Assembly (NCBI RefSeq): GCF_900184935.1
Contig: NZ_FXYE01000002.1
Location: forward strand, 1,417,501 to 1,481,500
Direction of reading: 5' to 3'
Length of the DNA: 64,000 nucleotides
Source of the DNA: Actibacterium lipolyticum
GTDB lineage: Bacteria > Pseudomonadota > Alphaproteobacteria > Rhodobacterales > Rhodobacteraceae
Part shown: positions 18,384-26,783 of the stretch, one piece after another
Layout: the number at the start of each line of letters is the position of its first letter
Position numbering within the stretch: the stretch's first letter is position 1
Program-made: the position numbers and the translations under genes
Notes under the pieces: model-generated
Seen by the model: the letters and a program-made list of their open reading frames with translations, nothing else
Told to the model about the DNA's origin: nothing
The model's database searches: none

Positions 18384-19805
18384 TTAAATATCAAGGGCGG
18401 CAAGTACCGCGGTTTCAAAATCACCCTGCGCATCCGCAGGAAGGTTTTTCGGGGTGATACGTTGAATGGATTGCCAGTTGCGCGATGACCCGTTCAGCCA
18501 GCTCCACACGGCTTCGCCGACGCTGGCGGTTTTGTGGCCATTCTCTGAAACGAAGCTAACGGCGACCGTCCATACGCGGCCATCGGGGCCGGTTGCCTCG
18601 TAGACAGAGGTTGGAATTGGGTCGAACCGTGTCCCTAGGAAACGCACATCGAATCCCATGCCAAGCAGGCAGGTCGCCGGAGAATGCAGATGGCGAAGCG
18701 GCGAACCCGTGCGCACGACGTTCACGCCAAGGGGGCCGAATTGTACCTTTTGTGCCGTGCCGCCATAGGTCGTGAAATAGGTCCGTTCGGTATCGCTCAA
18801 CGCCACAGACTGCCCACGATACCCAAGCAACTGAACAGGCATTTCGATATTCGCAACCGGCTTTGAACGATCAACAGGTTTGCGCGGGGCGTTCAGGATC
18901 ATCATCGCAGCACACAGCGCCGCCAAAACGACCGGCACGTGAAACCTGCGCGGGATGGGCGCGCAATTTGTCCGCCGAAGGCTGATCGGGGCTGGCTTTG
19001 GGCGATAGGTCAACATCACCGGCAACACCGACAGGGCCAGCGACAGCAACCCGATGCCTTCGTGCAGCACCGGCTCCATCGTATCGACGCCCAAGGCCAA
19101 TCCCGATGCAAGCAACGAAATACGCAGGCCATTCCCAAGGATGCTGACGGCCACAATGGCCACCCCACCCGTAATCGCCGCGATTAGCCGTGGGCGGTAA
19201 AGAACGTTCAGAAAGGCCCAAAGGCTGACCATCAGCAAAAGCCCGGACGCGCCAGAACAAGGCAGATCGACCAGAACGTCATGCCCGCTGATCTGCAGGC
19301 GAACACCTTCACACAGCAGGTCAGGGAAAAATGGCGAAAGCATTCCACAGGCCAGCTCGGCCGAGATTATCTGCATGGGAAAGCCCGCGACCCTTTGCAG
19401 GATCGGCCCAAGCGGCAGCGCGAACAGAAAGAAGACCGCCAACCAAAGTGGGGAAAGCGCGAACTTGCGCTGATCAAGCCGAAAGAAGGTTGCCAATGCA
19501 AAGACATCAATCGCCAACGCCAAGGCGCTAAGGATGTTGATTGCCAACATCTGACCGCCAAGACGGCAAGCCGCCGCGACCAGAAAAAACGCAAACGCGC
19601 GCCGGGCTGGCGGGGCACCCGCCGCCGGTTTATGTGCCAAAGACAGCCCAATCAGGCCTGCAATCACCACACAATAGAACGCCCCATAGGATTGATACGA
19701 AGGGTCGCGCCAGCTGGTCATCAGCCACTTGATGGGTTCGATGGCCAACATAGCCGACGCAAGGGTCAGGCCGATCCAAAGCGGGGTGTCGTGTTTTTGT
19801 TCCAT
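18384..19805 (-). CDS. xrtT: Exosortase with C-terminal EpsI-like domain (probable exosortase T)
   Basis: Membrane transpeptidase-like enzyme expected to cleave the PEP-CTERM-type tail of the neighbouring VIT/VWA protein at the inner membrane. The 473-residue product has about eight hydrophobic helices in residues 10-265. It carries the full exosortase catalytic set: Cys183 in LPCSGASG, Arg228 in NGLRIS and His248 in LHEGIG. After another helix (about 288-303), residues 320-473 resemble EpsI, including H-x-P-x-x-C at 374-379. It is the first gene of a four-gene operon with its single apparent target and a two-component system. The name exosortase T is my best recollection of the Rhodobacterales family with this partner; the exosortase call itself is firm. 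Confidence 0.88.
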   Translation of the reverse strand: MEQKHDTPLWIGLTLASAMLAIEPIKWLMTSWRDPSYQSYGAFYCVVIAGLIGLSLAHKPAAGAPPARRAFAFFLVAAACRLGGQMLAINILSALALAIDVFALATFFRLDQRKFALSPLWLAVFFLFALPLGPILQRVAGFPMQIISAELACGMLSPFFPDLLCEGVRLQISGHDVLVDLPCSGASGLLLMVSLWAFLNVLYRPRLIAAITGGVAIVAVSILGNGLRISLLASGLALGVDTMEPVLHEGIGLLSLALSVLPVMLTYRPKPAPISLRRTNCAPIPRRFHVPVVLAALCAAMMILNAPRKPVDRSKPVANIEMPVQLLGYRGQSVALSDTERTYFTTYGGTAQKVQFGPLGVNVVRTGSPLRHLHSPATCLLGMGFDVRFLGTRFDPIPTSVYEATGPDGRVWTVAVSFVSENGHKTASVGEAVWSWLNGSSRNWQSIQRITPKNLPADAQGDFETAVLAALDI

Positions 19806-19821
19806 GCCCTGTTTTCACAAG

Positions 19822-19865
19822 GCTACGTGCAAACCCGGTTGGGATGTCGTGCAGGATTTGTGCAG
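19822..19865 (-). promoter_or_regulatory. 11-bp-phased direct repeats upstream of the exosortase operon
   Basis: Read on the minus strand, CTGCAC occurs at 19865-19860 and 19854-19849 and TTGCAC at 19832-19827, with a degenerate CCCAAC at 19843-19838. All four are exactly 11 bp apart. Tandem 11-bp spacing is characteristic of OmpR/PhoB-family regulator sites. The last repeat ends about 17 bp before the exosortase start codon. Confidence 0.6.
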
Positions 19866-19904
19866 AACCCGCTCTACACGTGTCTCCGCAAGTTGCCGTA
19901 AGGC

Positions 19905-20861
19905 TTAGTCGCGGCTTTGCCCGCGGCGCATTAAGGCCCCAATACGCAAGGTAGTTCCCGTTTCAGGGCGCGACCGGGTGCGTAGAACCGGCCGGTTTTC
20001 AGAAACGCTACCACTGCCTTCGCGGAACAGAATGTACAAACCACTTGCGATAATGATCGCCGCGCCAACCGCGGTTGGCAGGTCCAGTGTTTCGTCGAAG
20101 AACAGATACCCAAACAGCGTCGCCCACAGAATCTGCGAATACTGCATGGGGGCCACTACGACGGCCTCGCCCTTCTTATACGCTCCGATGATGCAGAGGG
20201 TGGCCAACACGGCGAACCCCGCAATCAAAGCCAATCCGCCAAGATGTTCGATCGGCATCGGGCGATAAACAAGCGGCAGGGCCGCGCCCATCACCACGAC
20301 GTTTCCGATCATCGGATAAAGCAAAAGCACAAGACTGCGTTCTTCGTGCCCGATTTTGCGCACGATGATCGACGCAAACGCCGAACCGACTGCCGCCGCT
20401 AGTGCCGCCAGATGCCCTGTGCCCAGCTCGGACTGGCCGGGGCGAAGAACCACCATGACGCCGATCAAACCCGCGATAACAGCCAACCAACGGCGCAATC
20501 GCACAGTTTCACCCAGCAACGGAATCGAAAGGATGGTGATCAACAACGGCGTCGCAAAAAGGATGGCATATGTCTGCGCCAGCGGCAGAACCGAAAACGC
20601 ATAAAACGCGGAAAAGCCCGTGATGATAACCGCCACAGTGCGAAACGCCGACCACCAAGGATGGCGCGCGCGCAGACTTCCGCCCGAAGAATCACGGATC
20701 AGCATCAGCAAAACCAGCGGAAAGCCCAGCAACACGCTAAAGAACACGATCTGGATCGGGGAATAGTGCGCGCCAAGCACCTTTACGATCACGTCATGCG
20801 TCGCGAAAATGGCAAAGCCAGCCAGCGCTAGAAGCGCACCTTTTGCATTCGCGCCAAGCAT
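19905..20861 (-). CDS. EamA/DMT-family permease
   Basis: Inner-membrane drug/metabolite-type transporter with ten predicted helices in two EamA repeats, 318 residues from the chosen start. The ATG at 20861 is preferred over the in-frame ATG at 20867 because AGGAG lies 6 nt before it. Motifs include FAIFATHDVIVKVLGAHY at the N-terminus and APMQYSQILWATLFGYLFF in the second repeat, typical of the S-adenosylmethionine/RhaT-like branch found in Rhodobacterales. The substrate cannot be told from sequence. It lies 99 bp upstream of the exosortase gene on the same strand, but the repeats between them suggest a separate promoter for the latter. Confidence 0.88.
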   Translation of the reverse strand: MLGANAKGALLALAGFAIFATHDVIVKVLGAHYSPIQIVFFSVLLGFPLVLLMLIRDSSGGSLRARHPWWSAFRTVAVIITGFSAFYAFSVLPLAQTYAILFATPLLITILSIPLLGETVRLRRWLAVIAGLIGVMVVLRPGQSELGTGHLAALAAAVGSAFASIIVRKIGHEERSLVLLLYPMIGNVVVMGAALPLVYRPMPIEHLGGLALIAGFAVLATLCIIGAYKKGEAVVVAPMQYSQILWATLFGYLFFDETLDLPTAVGAAIIIASGLYILFREGSGSVSENRPVLRTRSRPETGTTLRIGALMRRGQSRD

Positions 20862-20956
20862 GCGCATCTCCTGATCATGGGTGTTAACGCAAACACTCTT
20901 TCCGAAACTTTTCCCCTGTTCAAGAGGAAGCCAGCAAGAGAATTGATGCGCGGAAA

Positions 20957-20992
20957 TTAAAAAAGCCCGGGCGCGATTGCGACCCGGGCTTT
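20957..20992 (-). terminator. Intrinsic terminator of leuB
   Basis: AAAGCCCGGG (20962-20971) pairs with CCCGGGCTTT (20983-20992). On the minus strand the stem is followed by a run of T residues and sits 20 bp after the leuB stop. Confidence 0.9.
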
Positions 20993-21012
20993 CAAGTCTT
21001 TGTCGCCAGTGT

Positions 21013-22119
21013 TTACAGGCTTGCGTCCAGCTTTGCGATAACGGCATCGCCCATCTGCGAAGTCGTCGCAGGATCAACACCATCTGCCTGCATCAGATCC
21101 GCCGTGCGGACACCGTCGGCCAAAACAGCTTCGACAGCTTTTTCAAGACGAGTTGCCTCTTCGCCCTGATCGAACGAATACCGCAGCGCCATGGCGAAGC
21201 TAAGGATACATGCGCAAGGGTTCGCCTTGGCTTGGCCAGCGATGTCGGGCGCGGAACCGTGTACGGGTTCGTACAACGCTTTTGGGCGACCATTGGCCAT
21301 CGGCGCACCAAGCGAAGCAGACGGAAGCATACCCAGCGAACCGGTCAGCATCGCGGCGGCATCGGACAGCAGATCACCAAACAGGTTGTCCGTTACGATA
21401 ACGTCAAACTGCTTTGGCGCGCGAACAAGCTGCATCGCGCCCGCGTCTGCGTACATGTGGCTAAGTTCAACGTCGGGGTATTCGGCGTCGTGCACTTCCT
21501 GCACCACATCGCGCCACAGGATGCCCGATTCCATCACGTTGGCCTTCTCCATGGAGCAGACCTTGTTGCCGCGCTTGCGCGCCAGCTCAAACGCAGAGCG
21601 TGCAACCCGCGCAATTTCACTTTCGGTATAGCGCTGGGTGTTGATGCCCACACGCTCGTTGCCTTCTTTGATGATGCCGCGCGGCTCACCAAAGTAGATA
21701 CCCGAAGTCAGCTCGCGGATGATCATGATGTCCAGCCCGGCAACGATATCCTTCTTCAAAGAAGAGAAATCTGCCAACGCGTCAAAACACTGCGCAGGGC
21801 GCAGGTTGGAATAAAGATCCATCTCTTTGCGCAGACGCAGCAGGCCGCGTTCAGGCTTAACGCTGAAATCAAGGTTGTCGTATTTAGGGCCGCCAACGGC
21901 GCCCAGAAGAACTGCGTCAACCTCTTGCGCCTTCTCCATCGTCTCGTCTGTCAGCGGGGTGCCGTGCGCATCATATGCCGCGCCACCAACCAGATCTTCG
22001 CTTACATCGAATTCAAGGCCGCGCTTGTCACCGAACCACGAAATAATCTTGCGAACCTCGGCCATAACTTCGGGGCCGATACCATCGCCTGGCAGGATGA
22101 GAAGGGAAGGGTTGCTCAT
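21013..22119 (-). CDS. leuB: 3-isopropylmalate dehydrogenase
   Basis: NAD-dependent oxidative decarboxylation of 3-isopropylmalate in leucine biosynthesis, cytoplasmic. The ATG at 22119 gives 368 residues starting [19 protein letters not shown], the family's standard N-terminus. The substrate-binding Arg cluster (RPAQCF), the Tyr-containing segment [10 protein letters not shown] and the metal-binding Asp region [11 protein letters not shown] are present, as is the NAD-specific loop [12 protein letters not shown]. It is separated from leuCD by about 4 kb of unrelated genes. A perfect intrinsic terminator follows. Confidence 0.96.
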   Translation of the reverse strand: MSNPSLLILPGDGIGPEVMAEVRKIISWFGDKRGLEFDVSEDLVGGAAYDAHGTPLTDETMEKAQEVDAVLLGAVGGPKYDNLDFSVKPERGLLRLRKEMDLYSNLRPAQCFDALADFSSLKKDIVAGLDIMIIRELTSGIYFGEPRGIIKEGNERVGINTQRYTESEIARVARSAFELARKRGNKVCSMEKANVMESGILWRDVVQEVHDAEYPDVELSHMYADAGAMQLVRAPKQFDVIVTDNLFGDLLSDAAAMLTGSLGMLPSASLGAPMANGRPKALYEPVHGSAPDIAGQAKANPCACILSFAMALRYSFDQGEEATRLEKAVEAVLADGVRTADLMQADGVDPATTSQMGDAVIAKLDASL

Positions 22120-22178
22120 CGTCTTATAATCCTTGTGCAAAAGGGGTCGCCTTCGCCTATCGGGTTGGGGAAAGAGGG

Positions 22179-23075
22179 TCAAGCCAGATGGGGTTTCAAC
22201 CCCTCGGCCAACATGTCCCAAACGCGACGCAATCGGGGTGTCTGACGCATTGCTTCGTGGGCCGTCAGCCAGATCGGCAAAGGCGGCACGGGAAGTTCGG
22301 GCAAGACGCGTTCGACCAGTGGATCATAGTCGCCGATCGGCACCTGACCAAAGCCCAGCCCACAACCCGCACGCACCATTTCCCAGTAAACCGCATGATT
22401 ATCGCATCGCGTTGTGAAGGCATGGCGATCAGCTTCCAGCCCGCGTTCCCGCATTCCGCATATGATCAGCTCTGATCGGTCATACCCCACCAGCGCATGA
22501 TCAAAGAGGTCTGGAATACCTTTGGGCACCCCCGCCTTTTCCAGATACGTCTTTGCGCCATACACCCCCAATGGGATGTCCCCCAAATGCTGGGTCACCA
22601 CATTCAACTGTTTCGGGCGATACATTCGAAGTGCGATGTCAGCCTCGCGGAACAGCAGGTTTTCCGACGTGTCGCTGGACACCAGCTCCAACTCTATCTC
22701 TGGGTGGCGGTTTCTGATTTCAGCCAGGATTGGCGGCAACAAATAGTGTGAAACCGCAACGCTTGCCGTAACGCGCACGACCCCGGAAATCCCTTGGGAA
22801 TGGCCAGCGGCCGTAAGGGCCATAGCCCCGGCCGCGTCACGCATCGCGCGTGCGGGTCCCATCAGGGCGGCTCCGGTTTCGCTTAGTGCAAAGCCGCGTG
22901 GCTGTCGCAAAAACAGCTGCACGCCCAGCGCGTCCTCCATCAATCGAATCTGGCGACCTATCGTCGGCTGACTTACCCCAATCGCCCGCGCCGCAGCCGA
23001 AAGAGAGCCGCTTTCAGCAACGGCAAGGAACGCTTGAATAAGCGACCAGTCTAGCGATGTAAGCTGTCTATCCAT
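22179..23075 (-). CDS. LysR-family transcriptional regulator
   Basis: LTTR of 298 residues. The N-terminal helix-turn-helix ([23 protein letters not shown]) lies near residues 25-47, and the periplasmic-binding-protein-like effector domain spans about 95-295. It is divergent from an NAD-dependent epimerase gene 93 bp away, which it probably controls. The ATTCA-AAAA-TGAAT inverted repeat overlaps its own start codon, consistent with autoregulation. The family is clear; effector and target are unknown. Confidence 0.9.
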   Translation of the reverse strand: MDRQLTSLDWSLIQAFLAVAESGSLSAAARAIGVSQPTIGRQIRLMEDALGVQLFLRQPRGFALSETGAALMGPARAMRDAAGAMALTAAGHSQGISGVVRVTASVAVSHYLLPPILAEIRNRHPEIELELVSSDTSENLLFREADIALRMYRPKQLNVVTQHLGDIPLGVYGAKTYLEKAGVPKGIPDLFDHALVGYDRSELIICGMRERGLEADRHAFTTRCDNHAVYWEMVRAGCGLGFGQVPIGDYDPLVERVLPELPVPPLPIWLTAHEAMRQTPRLRRVWDMLAEGLKPHLA

Positions 23076-23132
23076 TCAAAAATGAATACCAAACCTCAAC
23101 ATTTTGGCAATTCCCCAATTCTGGTGAATACC
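23074..23132. promoter_or_regulatory. Candidate LysR-type binding region
   Basis: ATTCA-AAAA-TGAAT (23074-23087) is a T-N11-A-like inverted repeat at the LysR start. TGAATACC occurs at 23083-23090 and again at 23125-23132, 42 bp apart (four helical turns), which fits recognition- and activation-site spacing for an LTTR tetramer. Confidence 0.4.
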
Positions 23133-23168
23133 GCATCTTACCCGCAGAATTCAGAACGGAGCACATTG

Positions 23169-24053
23169 ATGAAACCCATTGTTCTTATTCTTGGCGGATC
23201 GGGCCGGTTTGGCCGCCATATGACCAACGTCTTTTCCAAAGCAGGCTGGGATGTACGCCAGTTCAACCGCAAAACTGACAACATGTGGGATGCCGCATGG
23301 GGTGCCCAAGTGATCGTCCACGGCTGGAACCCGCCATACCCCCAATGGGCAGCCGAGGTTCCCGACATGACCAGCCAGATCATCGAGGTCGCCTCTGCCT
23401 CGGGTGCGACCGTCCTTATTCCCGGCAACGTCTATGTGTTTGGGCAGGACGCCCCTGACCAGTTTGACGAACACACGCCGCACTTAGCGACAAATCCACT
23501 GGGTCAGGTTCGCCGTGATATGGAGGACGCCTTTCGCGCATCCGGTGTGCGCTGCATCCTGCTGCGCGCAGGGGATTTCATCGATGACAGGCCGTCGGGG
23601 AACTGGTTCGACATGATCATCACCAAATCCCTGCAAAAGGGGCGGTTTGTGTATCCCGGCCCGACGGATATGCCCCATGCTTGGGCGTATCTTCCCGACT
23701 TTGCCCGCGCGGCCTTCGCGCTGATCGAAAAGCGCGAAACACTGGCAACGTTCGAAGATGTCCCATTTCCGGGCTACACCCTTACTGGCGCACAGCTGGC
23801 AAAAGGCGCGCAGCAGGCCGTCGGCCATCCGGTTCGTACATGTTGTATGAAATGGCTGCCCATCTCTGTGATCAAGCCGTTTTGGCCAATGGCGAAATAC
23901 ATTCTGGAAATGCGTTATCTATGGAGCAAACCGCACTATCTGGACGGCACCCGGTTTGCGCAGTTGTTGCCAGAATTTCAGCACACACCGCTGGACACGG
24001 CGCTTACCTCAGCGCTCCAGCATCACGTCCAGCCAGACCAAGCGGTGGCGTGA
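23169..24053 (+). CDS. NAD(P)-binding epimerase/reductase-like protein
   Basis: Short-chain-dehydrogenase/epimerase-fold protein of 294 residues; reaction unknown. The N-terminal Rossmann motif is GGSGRFGRH (residues 8-16). There is no obvious YxxxK catalytic pair in the usual place, which suggests an atypical member. The ATG at 23169 is preceded by GGAG (8-nt spacer); the open frame upstream to 23082 overlaps the LysR regulatory region. It is divergently paired with the LysR gene. Its 3' end overlaps the convergent endonuclease/phosphatase-like gene by 45 bp. Confidence 0.8.
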   Translation: MKPIVLILGGSGRFGRHMTNVFSKAGWDVRQFNRKTDNMWDAAWGAQVIVHGWNPPYPQWAAEVPDMTSQIIEVASASGATVLIPGNVYVFGQDAPDQFDEHTPHLATNPLGQVRRDMEDAFRASGVRCILLRAGDFIDDRPSGNWFDMIITKSLQKGRFVYPGPTDMPHAWAYLPDFARAAFALIEKRETLATFEDVPFPGYTLTGAQLAKGAQQAVGHPVRTCCMKWLPISVIKPFWPMAKYILEMRYLWSKPHYLDGTRFAQLLPEFQHTPLDTALTSALQHHVQPDQAVA

Positions 24054-25211
24054 CGCTGCCGCAGCAACCTCTGCGCCGGGATCACCCGGCGCGGGCCAGT
24101 ATACGCCCGTACCTGTCACCGTCAGCTCAACCGACGGCAGCGCATAATCCACCCGCATGTTCCCCGGCCCGTTATCAGCCCAAGCCACCGTATCCTGCGC
24201 GGGGTCCCCATTGTGACCTGCATTCGCGCCAGACTGGGGTGCAAGCCGCCCACCGTCACTTTCAGGATAAAGGGCGCGCAACCTTGGGTCGGCCATAAAC
24301 TCCTGCATCGCGGTGCCCAGACCATCCCCGTCAAAAGGATCAAGGTTAGCATCGCCAAGCACCACAAACGGGCCATCCGGCGCTGGTTCGCCCAACGCAC
24401 CATCAAGATAGCGCATCCAAAGGCGCAGCTCGTCCCGGTTGCGCAGGCCGTTCATATCTTCGGGGCCATCGAACACTGGCGGCGTCGCGTGGAACGCCAA
24501 AATATGAATCGGCCTTCCAGCAACCAAAACCGGAACGTCCCAATGCGCGACCGATGACAACCGCTGTGTCGTATAAAGCTCTGCGGATGGGAAAGGCGCG
24601 CCGTCTTTCACGGGCAGTTCGCCACCGGGCAGATCGGCCCAAAGCAGCGCCGAAAAATCCTTAACCCCCGCCGTATCAATCGGAAACCGCGAAAGAAGGG
24701 CCATACCCCCCTCGCCCGGGAAACGGCCAAACCCTTGGGCATCCCGCGCGGAATCGGTGGTGCCGTCGCCGTCATGGTCCAAGCCCGTCCGCACCCCTGA
24801 ATTCGGTCGCCCCGCGTGGATAAAGTCAAAGCTTTGCCCAGCATCGTCCAGCGCATCGATAAGGGCAGAAACCGTGGCACCGTTCAGATCATAATCGATA
24901 CCCTGCAACAACAGCACGTCCGGCTGAACTTCGGTGATGACGGAAATGACGGCACTTACCTGCGGATCATCACCCGATAGGATATCGCGCAACAGTAAGC
25001 CCGGCCCGCGCCGGGACAGTTCGGTGTTGAACGTCGCAATTCGAAGTGTGTCAGCGGCCAGCGGGCTGGCCAGAAGCAGCGCGGTTAGACCGGCTGCCAG
25101 ACCTGCTCTTCTTTTGGAGGAGCGGCACGGCGGCGCTGTTCGTTGATTAGGTTCGCAATTCGCTGAATCGCTATCCCGCGCATAAAGAGACTGGCAGGAA
25201 GAAGGGCCCAT
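24009..25211 (-). CDS. Secreted endonuclease/exonuclease/phosphatase-family protein (start uncertain)
   Basis: Exported hydrolase of the DNase-I-like EEP fold; the substrate (DNA, phospholipid or phosphoester) cannot be told. After a hydrophobic segment (AAGLTALLLASPLAA) comes the first EEP strand RIATFNTELS, then FVVLGDANLDPFDGD and a C-terminal SRHRLVWLDV with the catalytic His. The start is a problem: the first hydrophobic residues lie inside the end of the upstream membrane-protein gene, and no ATG, GTG or TTG is close. Options are the ATG at 25211 (given here; about 38 extra polar residues) or a rare CTG at 25100, which would give a normal signal peptide of 363 residues overall. It is probably cotranscribed with that upstream gene. 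Confidence 0.78.
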   Translation of the reverse strand: MGPSSCQSLYARDSDSANCEPNQRTAPPCRSSKRRAGLAAGLTALLLASPLAADTLRIATFNTELSRRGPGLLLRDILSGDDPQVSAVISVITEVQPDVLLLQGIDYDLNGATVSALIDALDDAGQSFDFIHAGRPNSGVRTGLDHDGDGTTDSARDAQGFGRFPGEGGMALLSRFPIDTAGVKDFSALLWADLPGGELPVKDGAPFPSAELYTTQRLSSVAHWDVPVLVAGRPIHILAFHATPPVFDGPEDMNGLRNRDELRLWMRYLDGALGEPAPDGPFVVLGDANLDPFDGDGLGTAMQEFMADPRLRALYPESDGGRLAPQSGANAGHNGDPAQDTVAWADNGPGNMRVDYALPSVELTVTGTGVYWPAPGDPGAEVAAAASRHRLVWLDVMLER

Positions 25212-25924
25212 GCGGAAATCGTCCAAATCAAGGTCTGTGGGTTTTCAAGCGTGACAGGCTCAAAGAACAACGTCGAAAGCTTCATCACCGCCGGGAACAA
25301 GAATGGCAGCAGGAAACCAGCGGCAACGTTGAACCGGGCATCCCGCGTCAGGCGCGCAACGACATCGCCGCCCGCAGTCGGGTCAAACGTAGGAAGGTTC
25401 ACCCAAACGTTGAACGCGCCATTGCCCATCGGCCAGCGCTTTACGCGGATGACGCTTGCCAGAACGACCAGCGACAGGATCGAGATGAAATAGGTCAGAC
25501 CAGCCGCATTGCGCACAAGTTCCACCTGCGCCGGCGCAGCGGTGTCTGGCAGCATAAGCACAATCAGATGAACCGGGCTGTAAGGGAAATCCAACACTTG
25601 GCCAAGCAAGGCTGCGATCGCGACAACAAACTCTGTCATAGGAGAGGTTTCAATCTCTCCGCGGCAGATGACTGTCAGCAGGAACACCGCGATGAACATC
25701 GCGCCAAAGCGAACCCGGTTGAACGGCGGCGCATCGCGAAACTCGACAATCCCTGGATAGGTTGCCGAATATTCAAACAGCGTCATGGCACCGGCGAAGA
25801 TCGCGACAAGCGCACCGATTTGAGTCGCGTCTGACGTGGCAGACGGCAACAACATTGCTGGCGTGGCGATCATCAACACCACTAGAAGTGCGCGCGCGAT
25901 GGCGCCTATTACCTGAGCGATCAA
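25085..25924 (-). CDS. Hypothetical multi-pass membrane protein
   Basis: I do not recognise this 279-residue protein. It has about six hydrophobic segments (for example ALLVVLMIATPAMLL, IGALVAIFAGAMTLF, FGAMFIAVFLLTVI, FISILSLVVLASVI) and a charged C-terminal tail (NEQRRRAAPPKEE). The frame opens at a TTG (25924); an in-frame ATG lies at 25873. It is the upstream partner of the secreted EEP-family gene, whose coding start is inside its last 130 bp or so, so the two are likely coupled. The conserved pairing may hint at a shared envelope function, but this is inference only. Confidence 0.75.
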   Translation of the reverse strand: MIAQVIGAIARALLVVLMIATPAMLLPSATSDATQIGALVAIFAGAMTLFEYSATYPGIVEFRDAPPFNRVRFGAMFIAVFLLTVICRGEIETSPMTEFVVAIAALLGQVLDFPYSPVHLIVLMLPDTAAPAQVELVRNAAGLTYFISILSLVVLASVIRVKRWPMGNGAFNVWVNLPTFDPTAGGDVVARLTRDARFNVAAGFLLPFLFPAVMKLSTLFFEPVTLENPQTLIWTISAWALLPASLFMRGIAIQRIANLINEQRRRAAPPKEEQVWQPV

Positions 25925-26127
25925 TGCACCCGTTCCCCAAAACTGGCCCGTTTGTTCGACATGATGGAATCGGTTCCATCTTACCGCAGCATCGTTTTGT
26001 GCTGGTTTTTCTTGGGCCTATGTTCCCAAGTTTTGTCTCACGTACACGGCGGACGGTTAAGAGGTACGAAAAAATTGAGACAATTTCGTGGGGAAACTGT
26101 CGCGAGTTTGCATCAAAAAAGAAATGG

Positions 26128-26154
26128 AAAAGGGCCGCCCGATGCGGGCGACCC
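26128..26154 (-). terminator. Intrinsic terminator of leuCD
   Basis: A GC-rich hairpin (GGG-x-CGCCCG / CGGGCG-x-CCC) lies 23 bp after the leuD stop. On the minus strand it is followed by TTTT and a further T-rich stretch. Confidence 0.8.
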
Positions 26155-26177
26155 AATATATTGTAGCCAGACCTAGG

Positions 26178-26783
26178 TTAAACCCAAGGCCGCGCAACCT
26201 GCGCTGCCGACTCGAATCGGTCAATTGAGGCAGACTTTTCCATCGTCAGGCCGATATCGTCCAACCCGTTAATCAGGCAATGCTTGCGGAACGCGTCCAC
26301 TTCGAACGGGAAAACCTGCCCGTCCGAGGTGGTGATCTCTTGCGATTCCAGATCGACGGTCATGCGTGCGTTGGCACCCTTTTCCGCGTCTTGCATCAGC
26401 ACGTCTACCTGCTCTTGCGGCAGGACGATCGGCAAGATGCCGTTCTTGAAGCAGTTGTTGTAAAAGATGTCGGCGAAGCTGGTCGAGATGACACAGCGGA
26501 TGCCGAAATCTTTGATCGCCCAAGGCGCATGTTCGCGCGACGAGCCACAACCAAAGTTATCGCCTGCGACCAGAACCTCTGCGTCGCGGTACTGCGGCTT
26601 GTTCAGCACGAAATCAGGAATTTCGTTGCCTTCGCGATCAAAGCGCATCTCATCAAACAGGTTCACGCCAAGGCCGGACCGTTTGATCGTCTTCAGAAAG
26701 ACTTTGGGGATGATCATATCGGTGTCGATATTCACAAGCGGCATAGGGGCCGCGATACCGGTGATTTTTTCGAACTTATCCAT
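26178..26783 (-). CDS. leuD: 3-isopropylmalate dehydratase small subunit
   Basis: Small (swivel-domain) subunit of isopropylmalate isomerase, which with LeuC converts 2- to 3-isopropylmalate in leucine synthesis. The 201 residues are normal for the proteobacterial form. Conserved segments are [16 protein letters not shown] at the N-terminus and the [14 protein letters not shown] signature around residue 75. Its start overlaps the leuC stop by one base (TAATG), so translation is coupled. It is followed by an intrinsic terminator. Confidence 0.96.
   Translation of the reverse strand: MDKFEKITGIAAPMPLVNIDTDMIIPKVFLKTIKRSGLGVNLFDEMRFDREGNEIPDFVLNKPQYRDAEVLVAGDNFGCGSSREHAPWAIKDFGIRCVISTSFADIFYNNCFKNGILPIVLPQEQVDVLMQDAEKGANARMTVDLESQEITTSDGQVFPFEVDAFRKHCLINGLDDIGLTMEKSASIDRFESAAQVARPWV

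Noticed and set aside
19806-19904. Classic CreB box TTCAC-N6-TTCAC upstream of the exosortase gene
   Set aside because: Only one TTCAC is present; the real repeat is TGCAC in 11-bp phase, reported separately.
20977-22245. 422-codon plus-strand ORF opposite leuB
   Set aside because: Shadow frame of a certain gene; starts inside the leuB terminator and has no motif.
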